Position numbers and translations under genes: made by a program
Assembly: GCA_034336665.1 (NCBI GenBank)
Contig: JAPFBE010000003.1
Span: 36,616,360 to 36,680,359 of the forward strand
Direction of reading: 5' to 3'
Origin: Luscinia megarhynchos
Lineage: Eukaryota > Chordata > Aves > Passeriformes > Turdidae
Length of the DNA stretch: 64,000 nucleotides
In this document: positions 12,240 through 23,699 of the stretch, piece after piece
Position numbering within the stretch: the first letter of the stretch is position 1
How the letters are laid out: each line of letters starts with the position of its first letter
Notes under the pieces: model-generated
Database searches by the model: none
What the model was told of the DNA's origin: nothing
Seen by the model: only the letters and a program-made list of their open reading frames with translations

Positions 12240-14635
12240 TCCCAGACTAACTTGCAACCAGGTTTAGAACTGTCTTTGCTCTCTTGACCAAGGCTGCAAG
12301 ACCACTGAGGCAATTTCAAGGCATAGTTGCCCACTTCAGTTGCATAAACCAGCTCTTTCCTGAGTTCTCAATAGCAATGACAACAAAAATAAACAGCATT
12401 AAAGTGCCTCTTTGCAGTCATATGAAATAAACAGTTTAATATTCTGACTTTAAGGCCACAAATTGGTGGCTATAAATATTGTACTGCATTCAAAGTTCTG
12501 TATATGCCATATGGTGACCATGTGATTAGTGTATCTGTGGGGCAAAAGGAGGAGGGGGGGGTCTTGTCATGCCCTTATTTATTTTCTGTGCTCAACTATG
12601 CACTCACTTAAAACCCAGCCATATGCTAGAGCATCTGTTATAGGTGGGGTTTTTTTGTAAATTTTCTTTTTTAAAATTGAGTCGATTTTGCCCTTTAGGA
12701 GCCTACGCTCTGAATAGTACCACAGAATGACATTTACTGCAGACCAAATTATTATTTTATTAGGAGTTACAGAGTCTAGTTTGAACAAACAGCAAAATTC
12801 CAGTTTGGAAATAAATTAGTACCTTAAAATATATGGCACTTAACCAGCCAAATCATTCCTTTTTGCTTGTATCCACCAAAGAATATATGATTAATTTAAA
12901 CTCTGTTTGTGTGCATATTCATACACAGAGATTTTCAAGTTGGTTTTTATTTTCTTCAGCATGTTAATATAAAAACATGCTTATTTGCCTTAACAGAAAG
13001 AGATGGCATGCAGCAGTCATAAAAGTGAATAGCAAATTCTGTGCTTTATTGGCCCAGTGCTCATATACGCATAATCATCATTTAGTTTACAGAATACTGC
13101 TCAAGGCAGTCTTGTGAAAGTAGTATGCCAGTATGCCGTTGGGAATGAAACCAAGAACACCACAGGTTTTTTTCGGCTTTCCATCATGCCTCAGAAAGAG
13201 AAGGTTAAGCTAAAATTGGCTCTGCAAGAATAATAGACATATACTAAAAATACCCTCATTTTTAGTCATACTTTCTGTTAAAAAAAAAAAAAGATATTTC
13301 TGCAGCCTATGCTTGCTTAAAATATCCAGTGAAGGGAGTTTCATTTATTGATATCACAGGACCAGCTTCCAATTTCACTGCTCCAACTTTTTCCAGGAGA
13401 ATTTCTATTCTTTTGCTAACTGAACTAAGTGCAAACTGTAATGTTAGGCTGAGAAGAGGAACCTAGAGAACGTAGAAGCTCATTTTTGAGAGCATATCAA
13501 TCACTTTTAACATGGCAATATCCTACTCCGGCTACTCTTCTTTGACCCAAACACCTTATATGGGAGCATTTTATTTCCTATTGCAATGCTCAATGAGGAA
13601 GGTAATGCTGTCTGAACTTTTCCCCTCTTCTAGAACTCCAGGATTATCCAGACTGACGCATCCATGTCACTGTCATTCTGTTATCCTACTTTCCAGCATT
13701 AATTTCACGCACCAGATCCCATGATGAACCTGCCCTGTGCCACTTCTCAATATTTATGCTAGGTCAAGGTGGTAGAATTTAATCTTGCAAAGCGAGCTCG
13801 AAAGGGCCATACCAGCTGCCATGTCTTAGTAAATCAGATAACAGCAATAGATCTAAAGAGCGAATGAGACAGAAGTAAGTGAGATTATTGCATCTGTTTA
13901 AATCCTGTGTCCCTTACAACCATTTTGAAAGCACATATTTTTAAGTCACTGAACAATAATAATGTTAAAACATAATAAAAAACAGCCTAGAATGTCATTC
14001 AAATTTTTTAATTTTAATTGTGGTTTTGAAAAAGAATTGTTGTCAGAGACCTAAGAGCAGCTGGTAAGAAGTTCAGATGCAGGTCAGCACACAGCCTAAC
14101 TGAGCTAAGATTTCTGCATCTTTAGCCTAAATTAAAAGAACATTAAAGATCAATGTACTGTGATTTGAAATGGCAGTTCTGAGCCTGGTACACAAACAAT
14201 GTGTAGAAACGAGGACAGGGTGTTGTCTTAGAGTGCTGATGCATTCTGAAAGCACTGACAAAAGCTTGGGAAAATGAAAGCAAGAAAATAGGTCTCTTTT
14301 TTTTTAACTTAAAGAAATAGAATAGAGATATTGTATGAGAACTGGAGGATGCCCTTATTCTGAACTGTTCACATGATTTATGAAAGTTTAATTATGTTCA
14401 AAGGGCACCCAGTCTGGTAACTACTAGACTTCATAAAAATCTAGATACCAACATTCATTGTTTGGAATGACAGGCCCTGGATATGAATTATTCTTCTTCT
14501 AGCTGGTTCTTATACAAAGCACCATGGATTGTGTCATTGCCTTGGTGACCTGAAGAGTATTCTGCAGTAGATATAGCCTGGAGAATGTATTTAGTGTCCT
14601 AGCACCTATTACCTGTCAAGACCTATAAATATGTC
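12240..14635. other. unique non-coding sequence between the repeat copies
   Basis: No gene is supported. It holds a G8 run near 12553, an imperfect 8-base tandem (GTATGCCA-type) near 13122, and an A-run near 13281. The reading frames are at most 70 codons and resemble nothing known. Confidence 0.5.
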
Positions 14636-14640
14636 AACTT

Positions 14641-14648
14641 TGACGTCA
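14641..14648. promoter_or_regulatory. perfect cAMP-response element palindrome
   Basis: TGACGTCA is the full consensus site for CREB/ATF proteins. It contains a CpG, which is depleted in this kind of DNA, so its survival is mildly notable. No promoter or TATA box is evident nearby. It lies 42 bases upstream of the second copy of the 141-bp repeat. Confidence 0.35.
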
Positions 14649-14689
14649 TTTCCAAGATGTCTAAGTGATACAGGCAAGAAGGGATGGCA

Positions 14690-14830
14690 TTATGTGAAGA
14701 GAGAATCCACATTCTTATGAGCTGGTTGGACTACATTTCTTAAAAATATTTTAATCCTGCTTCTGAACTGGCCTAGAAGGTTAAAAATTAAATGGAATCT
14801 CTAGTGCAAGATAAGAATAAATTAAATTGG
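14690..14830 (+). repeat. 141-bp unidentified repeat, copy B
   Basis: This is the second copy of the element at 12092-12232, in the same orientation and of exactly equal length, about 84% identical by hand count. Many differences are transitions in which copy A has G or C and copy B has A or T, consistent with long neutral decay of copy B. It is directly preceded by GGGATGGCA and followed by AATAATGTATTATTATT, neither of which matches the flanks of copy A. Confidence 0.8.
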
Positions 14831-15199
14831 AATAATGTATTATTATTTTCCATTGCCTTTATTATCTGACATAAAATTAGATCTAAAACTTTTTTAAATT
14901 GAAAAGCATCTTTTTCCTTTTGAAATAGAAATTTTAAAAAATATCTTCACTGTATATGGTACAGCTGTGTTTCTTTTTATTTATAATTTGACTAAAGTGT
15001 CTTTTTTCTCAGAGGATCAATCAGCAGGAACATACTATAGAAATAATGACTTTTTCCATATTGTACTGTTTTGTCTTATTTGAAGAGGGCAATGGCATTC
15101 TATGGTTGGTTTCCCATCTGAGTAACAAAGAATGAAAATCTCTAAAAGTTCTTTCTGAAGACAAAAATATATTTCCAATTTGAAATTTTTCAGTAAAAG

Positions 15200-15299
15200 A
15201 GAAAAAACAAACAACAACAACAAAAAAATCCCATAAATAAAAACAACCAAAAAAAGAAACCAAACACCCAAACCAACCAACCAACTTCAAACCATCCTC
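15200..15299 (+). repeat. A/C-only low-complexity tract
   Basis: The + strand is nearly pure A and C, with ACAACAACAA triplets followed by AAACC and three AACC units. The two overlapping minus-strand frames covering it (15021-15290 and 15035-15280) translate to Phe/Leu/Val-rich strings and are compositional artefacts. Confidence 0.8.
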
Positions 15300-16292
15300 A
15301 GAAAAACTGATATTCCATTGAAGACAGCTCTGGTATGACTATGAAGGAAGCATTCGTGGCATTCCTAATAACTGAATGAGTGCCTATGACAGGCTATAAA
15401 GCAGTAGCAACTTGAACTAAACATTTTTCACCTTGGAGAAGACTGTTCAGAACTGTTTCTCTGTTCTCTGTGACTCTCACACATCCAAGAAATGTCTGGT
15501 CTGTGACCATTCTGTAAGATGAACAGAAAGGGTTGAAGCTGTGAAACAGTCAGATCCCAGTAGAAGAAGAGGAAGATTTTTCTTGAAACAATTTTGGTTT
15601 ATTTCCATCAAGGTGTTTCTTTGGCACAGTGTTGACCCAATATCACTATTAGCTATAAAATCTTCATTTAATACATTTACATCAATGAGTGCTGAGACAG
15701 CTGTTGGACAGCATAGGGGAAAGGACAAACTCATGACTCTCAAAGTTGAATGTAAAATGATGTGTTGAATCAACTAGGGTGAAAGTAAGACATGTATCCA
15801 AAGAACTAAATAGTCTAAACCACATTTCTAATGTTCAGAATAATGGACAGAAGTGATAGACAGCTCTAGAGGTCAAAACAGGGAGATAAGTGGGATTCTA
15901 AAAACAAGTATAGCTCTTCATCTTGTCTGATTGGGGGTCAGTCAGAGTTTGATGATGAGTTTGGTGGGAAGGGCACAGTGAGGCAACCTGTGGTTCAGTT
16001 AACTTCATCCTCACAGAAACATACTCATGACAGTGAGAAAGTGACAGACATCAAAAGAGGAGTGCAGTAGCATACTGCAGGGGACAGCAGAAAGCACAGA
16101 ACATCGCATCAAAGCTAGTTTTCAACCCTACTCTCAGGCAGAAGAACTTCAGCTGGGAAAAGGCTCAGCTATGCAATTATTTTTTAATATAGAAGGAACT
16201 GAATCTTCATAACATTTTTTGCACAATGTCATTAATTCCATCACAAAACTGACATTAGATCATCAACAATGACTTGTCATCACCCTGCAGAA

Positions 16293-16309
16293 TTTTTTTT
16301 TTTTTTTTT
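16293..16309. repeat. T17 homopolymer
   Basis: Seventeen consecutive T on the + strand. On the minus strand this would be an A-run. I see no gene-like or retroposed sequence attached to it. Confidence 0.9.
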
Positions 16310-16977
16310 GTTACAGTATTACCTCCAACATTGCATCACACCAGGGAAGGGTGTCAGGGACACAGTTAAAAGAACAGACCCCACTACCAAACAGCAAGAT
16401 CTTCCCAACAGGAAAGTGAACAAATTACTGCACTCAACCACCTCCTGAATCCCGTCAACCTTGCTTTTCTCCTGAGAAATGACAGGCTTCTAGCATAGAG
16501 TAGTGTATGTTGCACAGTCTTCAGAGGATAGTTGAAGCTTATAGACAGGAAAAAGCCTCTAACAAATATCAGACATTAAGTTACAATCTGGGAAACTCTT
16601 TGCAGTGAAAGTGTTGACCATCATTTGGCTCAACAATAGGACCAGCAGCAGGAACACCTTTAGAAATGGGGAAATTTCAGTTGCTCAGCTGTATTCACCA
16701 GCTTAAGGTGAACTGGAATGAAGACAGCAAAAAAAATCTGGGGTAAATATAACAAAATAGAAAATTTTTTTTCCCCACATTTTGCATAACACTGTTTCCA
16801 TGTTTCTTGCCATTCCCAAAGTATTTTCAAAAGGTGGATCTTTTTTCCACATCCCTTCCCTCTTCTTTGGCTGGGGTGGAGGGTGGCAGTGAAAAAACAG
16901 AGAGCATATTCATCTTCTATAGCACAAAGCCCTAAATCAAGTATTTTTTGCTTAACATTACCTGTATTGAAGTGTGA

Positions 16978-16995
16978 TTTTTTTTTTTTTTTTTT
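16978..16995. repeat. T18 homopolymer
   Basis: Eighteen consecutive T on the + strand. It creates the lysine run inside the minus-strand frame 16660-17109, which weakens that frame as a gene. Confidence 0.9.
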
Positions 16996-19586
16996 GACAT
17001 CATTTGTATTTCTTGAATTTTCAGGCTCAAGATCATGCCAGGACTGACAGACAGCACCTGGGTAAAAACGATGTGATTCTTGCAGCATTGTAATTTCCCA
17101 TGTATTCACCTTTGTATTCAGACAGAGAAAAAAAATTATTCACAAGCCAAGACACTTTTGTGAAGCTGCTGATTAGGCCATGGTTTAAAAATGGAGAGTA
17201 AGGAAAAATGTGCTCGTTCTCCTTCGCGGTTGTGCACTGAAGCATCGGCTGTGGAGGGCCTTGAGACTGGTTTCAGTGCAATCAAAGGGGCTATACCTGT
17301 CTGTGCCTCACTCTCCTGGAGCTAGCTTTTAACACAGTAGTTCCCCAGTGCAAAAGAGAAAAAATAATTTGCAGTATTAGATCATGGCTCGCCCTGGCTA
17401 TGTGCCAGAAAGAGAAAAGCTTTCATTGGTGCTGCAGTCCCAGAGACGCTAAGACTGAACAAGCCTCAGAGAACAATTCAGACATGTCTTTATGGAACTA
17501 GCAGAGAGCACAGCTTTCATAAAACACAGGCCATTTTAACTTCAGACACTGATGATTCAAAGGGAAAGCCTTTTAATTGTGTTATTTTATCAATGAGAGG
17601 ACAAACAAGGTTAAATGGTGATAGATACTGAATTAACAAGCAATTTCCCTACAGCATTTTTTTTTACTTTTTTTTGCTGGGAAGAAAAAACGCTGTAATT
17701 ATTCTTCAGCTTTATACAGAGAAACTTTCTTCCTACTTCTCACTGTCAGGCTCCTCCAATTGATTTTATCATAATTCAAATACATGGCAAAATGCTTCTG
17801 AGCACAAAAGCAGAGGGCTAAGCCTTACTCTCTTTTATTACACCAGAGAGCCACTAAATAGCAAAGGATTTTGATTTAGATTCCTGCATTAAAATTAAAT
17901 CACACATCCTAAGGAAAAATGATCCATAATAATGAAAGTCACACACATGGGGATTGAAAGTGCTATTGAATAATGAAGAAAACTACAGTAGCAATGACTG
18001 TAAGGGACCACTATACTTTAATGAAGAGATATTTCCGAAACAAATGTCTCCCTTCAGTGTTTTCTATTGATAGTCTGAATATTATAAAACAAATTATGTG
18101 AAATATGAATATCACAAAGTTCAAATGAATTACTTACTGCCTCTTGATTTGAGTTGCAAAATTTTTATGTCTCTGCTGTAGGAAAGAGTTGCAGGTAACT
18201 GCAGGTGATTTTTAGTGCAACCTGCAGGTCAGTACGAACACACTGTTTTCAGTGCCCAAGGCTGCAAATGTACTTACATTTTGTAAACTCTTACACATGG
18301 AGACACTGGCCACTGGTTGGTGAGATTATGTGCAGTTCCAATATTTACATCTTTCTTTTGCCTTCAGGCCCCCTTTACTGGTGTTATAGATTAAAATATT
18401 TTTCCCAGTAGTAAATTGCTAATCTCCTTGTTTTAACTATGTCTGATTTTCCACTTCAGCCTCTATAATTGCAGTTTGATCAAGTACTTTTTAAAGGGAA
18501 CCTTGGTAGTAACTCATTTTTGGCACAAAGCTTTTGTCTTGCAACGTGGGAGGAATATTTCTTGGGAAAAAACATGAGACCTGGAAGCAGCAAAAGCTTT
18601 ATTTGACTGTCCACAAATGGTAAATAAATGAAGACTACACAGAGCAGGTTCATGTCTGGTTTGAGCACAATGTTCTTGACTCCCATTGTTTAGTGACCTT
18701 TCAGTATTACTAACAAAATGATAAACAGCGTAACATTGATCCTATTGTTCTATTCCTTCTTTTGAAAGGAGCTTCGTGTCTCTGTGCAGCCTCTAAACCC
18801 ACAAAAAATAATTTCCTATCACTTTGTCAAATTAGAACAATTCACATGGAAAGGAAAATCAGTAGGAGCACAGACCATGAGTCATGATTTTTTCTGAGAA
18901 TTGCAGTTACTACAATCACTATGAGATAAAATCATTAGAGATATTGTTTTGCATCTGATATCAGTCTTTTGTGAGAAAGATAAAGATTCTAGGGTGGGGA
19001 AGAGGGTGAGGATGGGAGCTTATAAACCTAAACCATAGAGGAAGAAAGCACTTCTCAGTTATATATTGTTTAGGTCTATTCAGAATTTTTATTTCTTAAT
19101 TTCATTTTGTCCTTGTATACAACAGGGAACAAAATTCACTTTTAAAATGGAAAGTTATATCTAAGAAAGACACCAAAGTACACTGTACAGTATTAATCTA
19201 ACAGGAGATGCAACTTCTTAACCTGGTGGTTTGGAAATTCACCTGAGATATGGGAATTCTGCTTCCAAAATTATCTTTATACATGGAGAAAGATGATTTT
19301 AAAAAATTATTACTTTTATAATTCTTGTTATAGTTTTTTGTTTTGTCTTTATTATTTTTAATAAACTCAATTAGTTGAATAATTTTAAATGCATAAATGA
19401 AACTTTTCACAGACATGAAAGATTAAGACCTTTTCTTCTTTCCCATTAATCTAGTACCATGTAACTTAGAGCTTTTTCACAGCCTCCTCTTCTGGAAGAG
19501 CAAAATTCCAGTTGAATGATAGAGACAAATTCATGCTGTTATTCCTGTTTTTGGTGAGATCCAAGGTTATAATAAGGTTTAATACA

Positions 19587-19604
19587 AAATGTATATATAC
19601 ATTT
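19587..19604. repeat. 18-bp perfect AT palindrome
   Basis: AAATGTATATATACATTT is fully self-complementary. It is built on a TA dinucleotide core, so it may be a short microsatellite that happens to be symmetric. Confidence 0.7.
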
Positions 19605-19827
19605 AAGTAGTACTCAAGAAATAACTGTGTGATTGAGCCCTAGGGAACTTATCTGTTCCCTTCCTTATTGATATCAATGAGACTTAGATAAGAGCATTAT
19701 ATAAGAGCTGTGCACCTACTCAGATTCATACTCAGAGGTCTAGCAAGCAAGTGGAGGTGGCTGCTCTATGGAAAAATTTTGAGTCCCAGCTTCACCTGGC
19801 CTGGAGCAACTCTTTTTTTTTCTATAA

Positions 19828-19855
19828 TTTTTTTTTTTTTTTTTTTTTTTTTTTT
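19828..19855. repeat. T28 homopolymer
   Basis: Twenty-eight consecutive T, the longest homopolymer noted in the window. A TTTTTTTTT run sits just upstream near 19813. Read on the minus strand it could be the A-tail of a retroposed transcript, but I see no AATAAA at the right distance and no recognisable source sequence. Confidence 0.9.
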
Positions 19856-19859
19856 GTGA

Positions 19860-22035
19860 TCTGCAGTGGAAATTTCAAGGTCCTAAATCAAAGAGGTGTT
19901 TTCATAATATTTCTTGCTATTTCTTCAAACTTCAGGCTATCCAATAGCTGTTAAAGAACTTTTCATTTTGGACTCACCATTCCATAAATATCTACCATGG
20001 AGACTGTTGTTCAATTTCCTTGCCACTATTCACAATACCCAAAAGAGGTTTTTGGGCAGGTAGGTTGCTGCTCTGCCCCACAAAGATAGCACAAGCTGAA
20101 ATGGAAGAGAAAGGAAATAATGTGACAAAAACCTAAGTGAGAAAAAATGTGCAACTGGTTCTTATAAGCCCTGAATATTTACATTTGAATACTGAATAAG
20201 TTTACCCATGTCAGTATCAGGGAGCACACCTTGTTACCTCTGTTGTGTCACTCCCCAGAAATGTTAACTTTCCAAACGTATGAGATTTTAGATGCAGACC
20301 TTACTTATTTCAGCAGAACAGATGGGTGCGTTTTTTATTCAATAAACACACGAAGAACTCCTTTCACACCTCTAACAGTCACAGCTTTGCACACCCATGT
20401 GCTGTACATCTGTGGATTATTGGCAGAGAACTTGGCTGCACAGTAGGAGTATCTCAGGTTTAAAAATTTCCCTGTATCTATTCCTTCCTTGTGACTCCTT
20501 CAAATGTCTGTCTTCTCCTTTTGTGCATGTGTTCACAGTTTTGACCACAAAAAAGAGACTTGCAACCTTTGCAAAAAATGTGAGTCTGGCAGCCTCCATG
20601 TGAGAGTGTAAGAGTGTTTATAAAAGGGAAAGGGAACAAAGTGCCTTTTTTTCTCTTCTTTTTATGCCCTTTTCTTTATTTTTTTTAACAGATCAATTTT
20701 TCTCCTGCAAAGAGTAGGTACAAAGCTGTAAGTTCTTTTTTTAATTTTGAGGTTGAGGAAATGCAGAGATGGAAGAGGGTTGTATAAAACAGGAAAGAAC
20801 AGGGTTACTATATTCCAATAGTGCTAGTTAGTCCAAATATGATGTATGAATGTAGCTAAATTTCTTTCTGCTTTGGAGCTGTCTCATTCAGCTGTGATCA
20901 CAGTATTTCAGTGTGGTACTGCACTGAGAAATGTCCACAAAACTTTTAAGGGCCCTCAGTCTGTATGTGGGACATCATTATGGGCTGTCCTTCTTTTGAT
21001 GTGGTTCAGCTTTTCTCACTTCTAGACAGAGACAATCTTTCTGTTTTCTTCTCCTTCAGCAACAACTCACAAATGCTTATTCCCATATTGGGATATCAGT
21101 ATACCAATAAATTATCCTTTCTATTTCTCCATTTTCACTTTTCCATCCTTGCAGCCAACTTCTTTTCCTGTTTTTATTTTGTTTTTATTTTTGTGGTTTT
21201 TTAACCAGTTATTTTCTTTCCTTTGAAAATGGGAGGTATTTTTGCAATTTTACTCTCCTTCAGCTCTACTAAATGTTGACTTTTTAAAAAACTTAATACT
21301 GGCAGACCAGGTGAATGCGACTTCCATGCTGGTGATGCAATATTCAATAACAGCAGTGTGCACTTTCCTGCCTAGTAAAACAATATGTACATCTAATTTT
21401 AAGTCCTTCTGTACACTGACCCTGAATTTTAATACAAGCATGTCAATTACTTTATACAGTGGACTAATTCCTATAGGCTGTTACTGACTATTGCAAGAGA
21501 CAAGTTTTAGTTAGTAACAGTGTTATGATACTGAGTTTTGCTCTTTAATAGATTCTATAATACTTTTTTTTGTTTTTTTTTAGTTTATTACCCACAAGAG
21601 AGAACAGCTGAGGACAGCACTAAAAATTCCACCTGGCCTTTTTGTAAACCTCATATTTTATCAACTCTTAACAATGTATATTGCTATTTGATGCTTTCAC
21701 CAGACAAGTTTGAAAGATTAGAATAACTACAATTTCAAGTTTTTTTCACTAAATATTTAGTAAACTGATACCTGTTCATTAAAAGGGACAGACATAAATG
21801 CAATAACTTAACTTTTTTTTTTTAATGTCCTGCTTAGGACAGGCATATTTCAATATAGACAAGACAGACAAAGATTGAGAGTAACAGAACAAGAACTGTA
21901 GTCAATCTCAGGTGCTTTACACCATGCAAAATGTTTGAAGGAACTTTCACAGTATTCCAGTGTGTACAGCCAGTTATGACACTGTCCCCACAAACTTCCA
22001 AACATAATAAGACTTAATTAGAGAGAAAGAACATC
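19860..22035. other. unique non-coding sequence
   Basis: No gene is supported. The region holds pyrimidine-rich tracts near 20647-20697 and 21563-21580. The reading frames are under 82 codons and overlap on opposite strands. Confidence 0.5.
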
Positions 22036-22040
22036 TCCAT

Positions 22041-22233
22041 TGTGTCAGTGACTGTGCACTAGAGCAGATTGCCCAGAGAGGTTTTGGAGAGCATCCCTCA
22101 CTGGAGGTACTCGAGAGCCATCTGGATACAATCCTGTGCACTGTGCTCTGGGTGACCATGCTGGAGCAGAGAGGCTGAGCTGTTTCACCTGCTGTGGTCC
22201 CTTCCAACCTCACCCATGTGATGATCCTCTGAG
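22041..22233 (+). mobile_element. CR1 retrotransposon fragment, 3' end
   Basis: This matches the 3' end of bird CR1 elements in order: a block like GCCCAGAGAGGTTTTGGAG, then CTGGATACAATCCTGTGCA, GTGCTCTGGGTGACC, and GGTCCCTTCCAACCTCACCC close to the terminus. The final short repeats have decayed to TGTGATGATCCTCTGA. As usual for CR1 the element is truncated at its 5' end, leaving only the 3' tail region. It cannot move itself. The 79-codon minus-strand frame over it is a shadow. Confidence 0.92.
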
Positions 22234-22239
22234 GGCTGC

Positions 22240-23625
22240 AAATAAGAACAACTAGACAATAACTTTATAATCAAGCAGAATATTTTTCGCAATTGGAATC
22301 AAAATATGTTATCAAATGTCAAATAGATATCCTTTGTGTGTTAAATGCATGCATTGATATATTTTAAAAATATTATTGGCTTTTTCTATGGAGGATTGGT
22401 AGTTTTCTTCAGCAGCAACAGCAAAACATTTGGAGTACATAAAATCTATATAAGGTGATATTACTTGTAAATATTTACCTTCCTTTGAAGTTCCTCATGA
22501 GAATATTGATAATCAGTAATTTTGAATTTGTTTTTGCTTATTGTCAAAACAGAAACAAAAAGAATATCATTAGAGAGGGTATTCACAGGGTTGAATAAGA
22601 TGTCTTTACTAAATTTTTTCTCTATGGTGGCTACTTTTACACGATACAAGATCTGACTTCTATATGAGTCTTATAAAATAGATAAGAAAAAGGTAAATAA
22701 AACAAATAAAGCAGGGAAAAACAATCTAGAATTTGCCTTTTGGGGTCTTATTTTTATTAACCAGACATAATTATCTTTAAAATAATTTCAGATATGTTCT
22801 ATGTATAACAGATGAAATTGACAAAGGAACTAGATTAGAGCTGGAGTCAGTAGTGGTCACGTTAATAGAATTTCCTGTGGTGATCCATTCAATAATTAAA
22901 GGTACATTGATGAAAATGTTTAGCTACAATGATATGTTGCTTATAGGCAAAGTAAATTAAATTAACTTCAGAGAGTATCTTATTTGGACTTTGAAAAAGA
23001 GTCATTAAGTTACTTCTGGCCTTTGAATTAGGAGAATGAATTAACCGAAGGATGAGAAGTTGCCAAATCTTACTATCAAAATTTTAAATCTGTCAAAGAT
23101 AATAACCTTGTATTTAATTAAAAATAATAATTAGGAGTCATTGACCAAGGATTTACTGCATCAAGTAACTATCCAAAATGTTATTTATGTAATGTATGGG
23201 AATTTAATGATTATTTTAAAACTTTACATATATTACTTACTGATTTAAAGAAGGGGACGAGAGAGGGTAAAATAGAAAATAAATAGAGGGACAAAATACA
23301 AAAAAAAGTTATGTTTGAAGCACCAAGGAATTAATATATAGGAAACTTTTTCAGTGACATGACTGAAGCATTTGGTCATTCCAACAAGATTAAAATTATT
23401 TTGCAATCTTCATTCATGCTGTGAATAGCATTCACTCAGGCAATTCTATTAATTCAGTGATACTTCTTCACTATTAAGTACAGCATAGATTGCAGTTTTG
23501 TGACTTAAATGAAAAACTGAAGTGAGCTGTCATTCATTTATTCATTTGAAATACAATCCAGTGCACTGTACATTCTGTAGCTAAATGGAATTTTGTTTTG
23601 GTAGACTAGATTTGATATGTCAGGC
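22240..23625. other. unique AT-rich non-coding sequence
   Basis: Nothing gene-like is seen. Composition is strongly A/T with no transposon end recognised. Confidence 0.5.
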
Positions 23626-23630
23626 TTTCT

Positions 23631-23690
23631 GTGTTTTTTTGGGGGTTTGGGGTGTTTTAGTTTTGGGGGGGTTTTTTTGAGTGGGGGAAG
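23631..23690 (+). repeat. G/T low-complexity tract with quadruplex potential
   Basis: The + strand is almost only G and T. It has four G-runs: 23641-23645, 23649-23652, 23665-23671 and 23683-23687. Loops of 3, 12 and 11 bases separate them, compatible with a long-loop G-quadruplex. It is the reverse-orientation counterpart of the A/C tracts elsewhere in the window. The proline/lysine-rich minus-strand frame 23538-23744 is an artefact of it. Confidence 0.75.
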
Positions 23691-23699
23691 TGTGGTAAC

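Larger units (their letters stand above)
15300..19580. other. unique non-coding sequence
   Basis: No gene is supported. The longest frame in the window (16660-17109, minus, 149 codons) lies here. It includes a run of lysines made by an 18-base T-run and resembles no family. Two long T-runs are annotated separately. The 17480-18060 stretch, with words such as CCTTTTAATTGTG, has the look of a conserved non-coding element, but this cannot be tested here. Confidence 0.5.

Noticed and set aside
15470..16660. Suspected worn LTR or endogenous retrovirus remnant
   Set aside because: I could identify no paired LTRs, primer-binding site, polypurine tract or retroviral protein motif.
16660..17109. 149-codon minus-strand open frame, the longest in the window
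   Set aside because: It contains a lysine run from an 18-base T homopolymer, has no recognisable domain, and lies in AT-rich unique sequence. Chance is the simplest explanation.
19750..19960. T28 run as the A-tail of a minus-strand retroposed gene
   Set aside because: No polyadenylation signal lies at the right distance, and the upstream sequence is not recognisable as a transcript.
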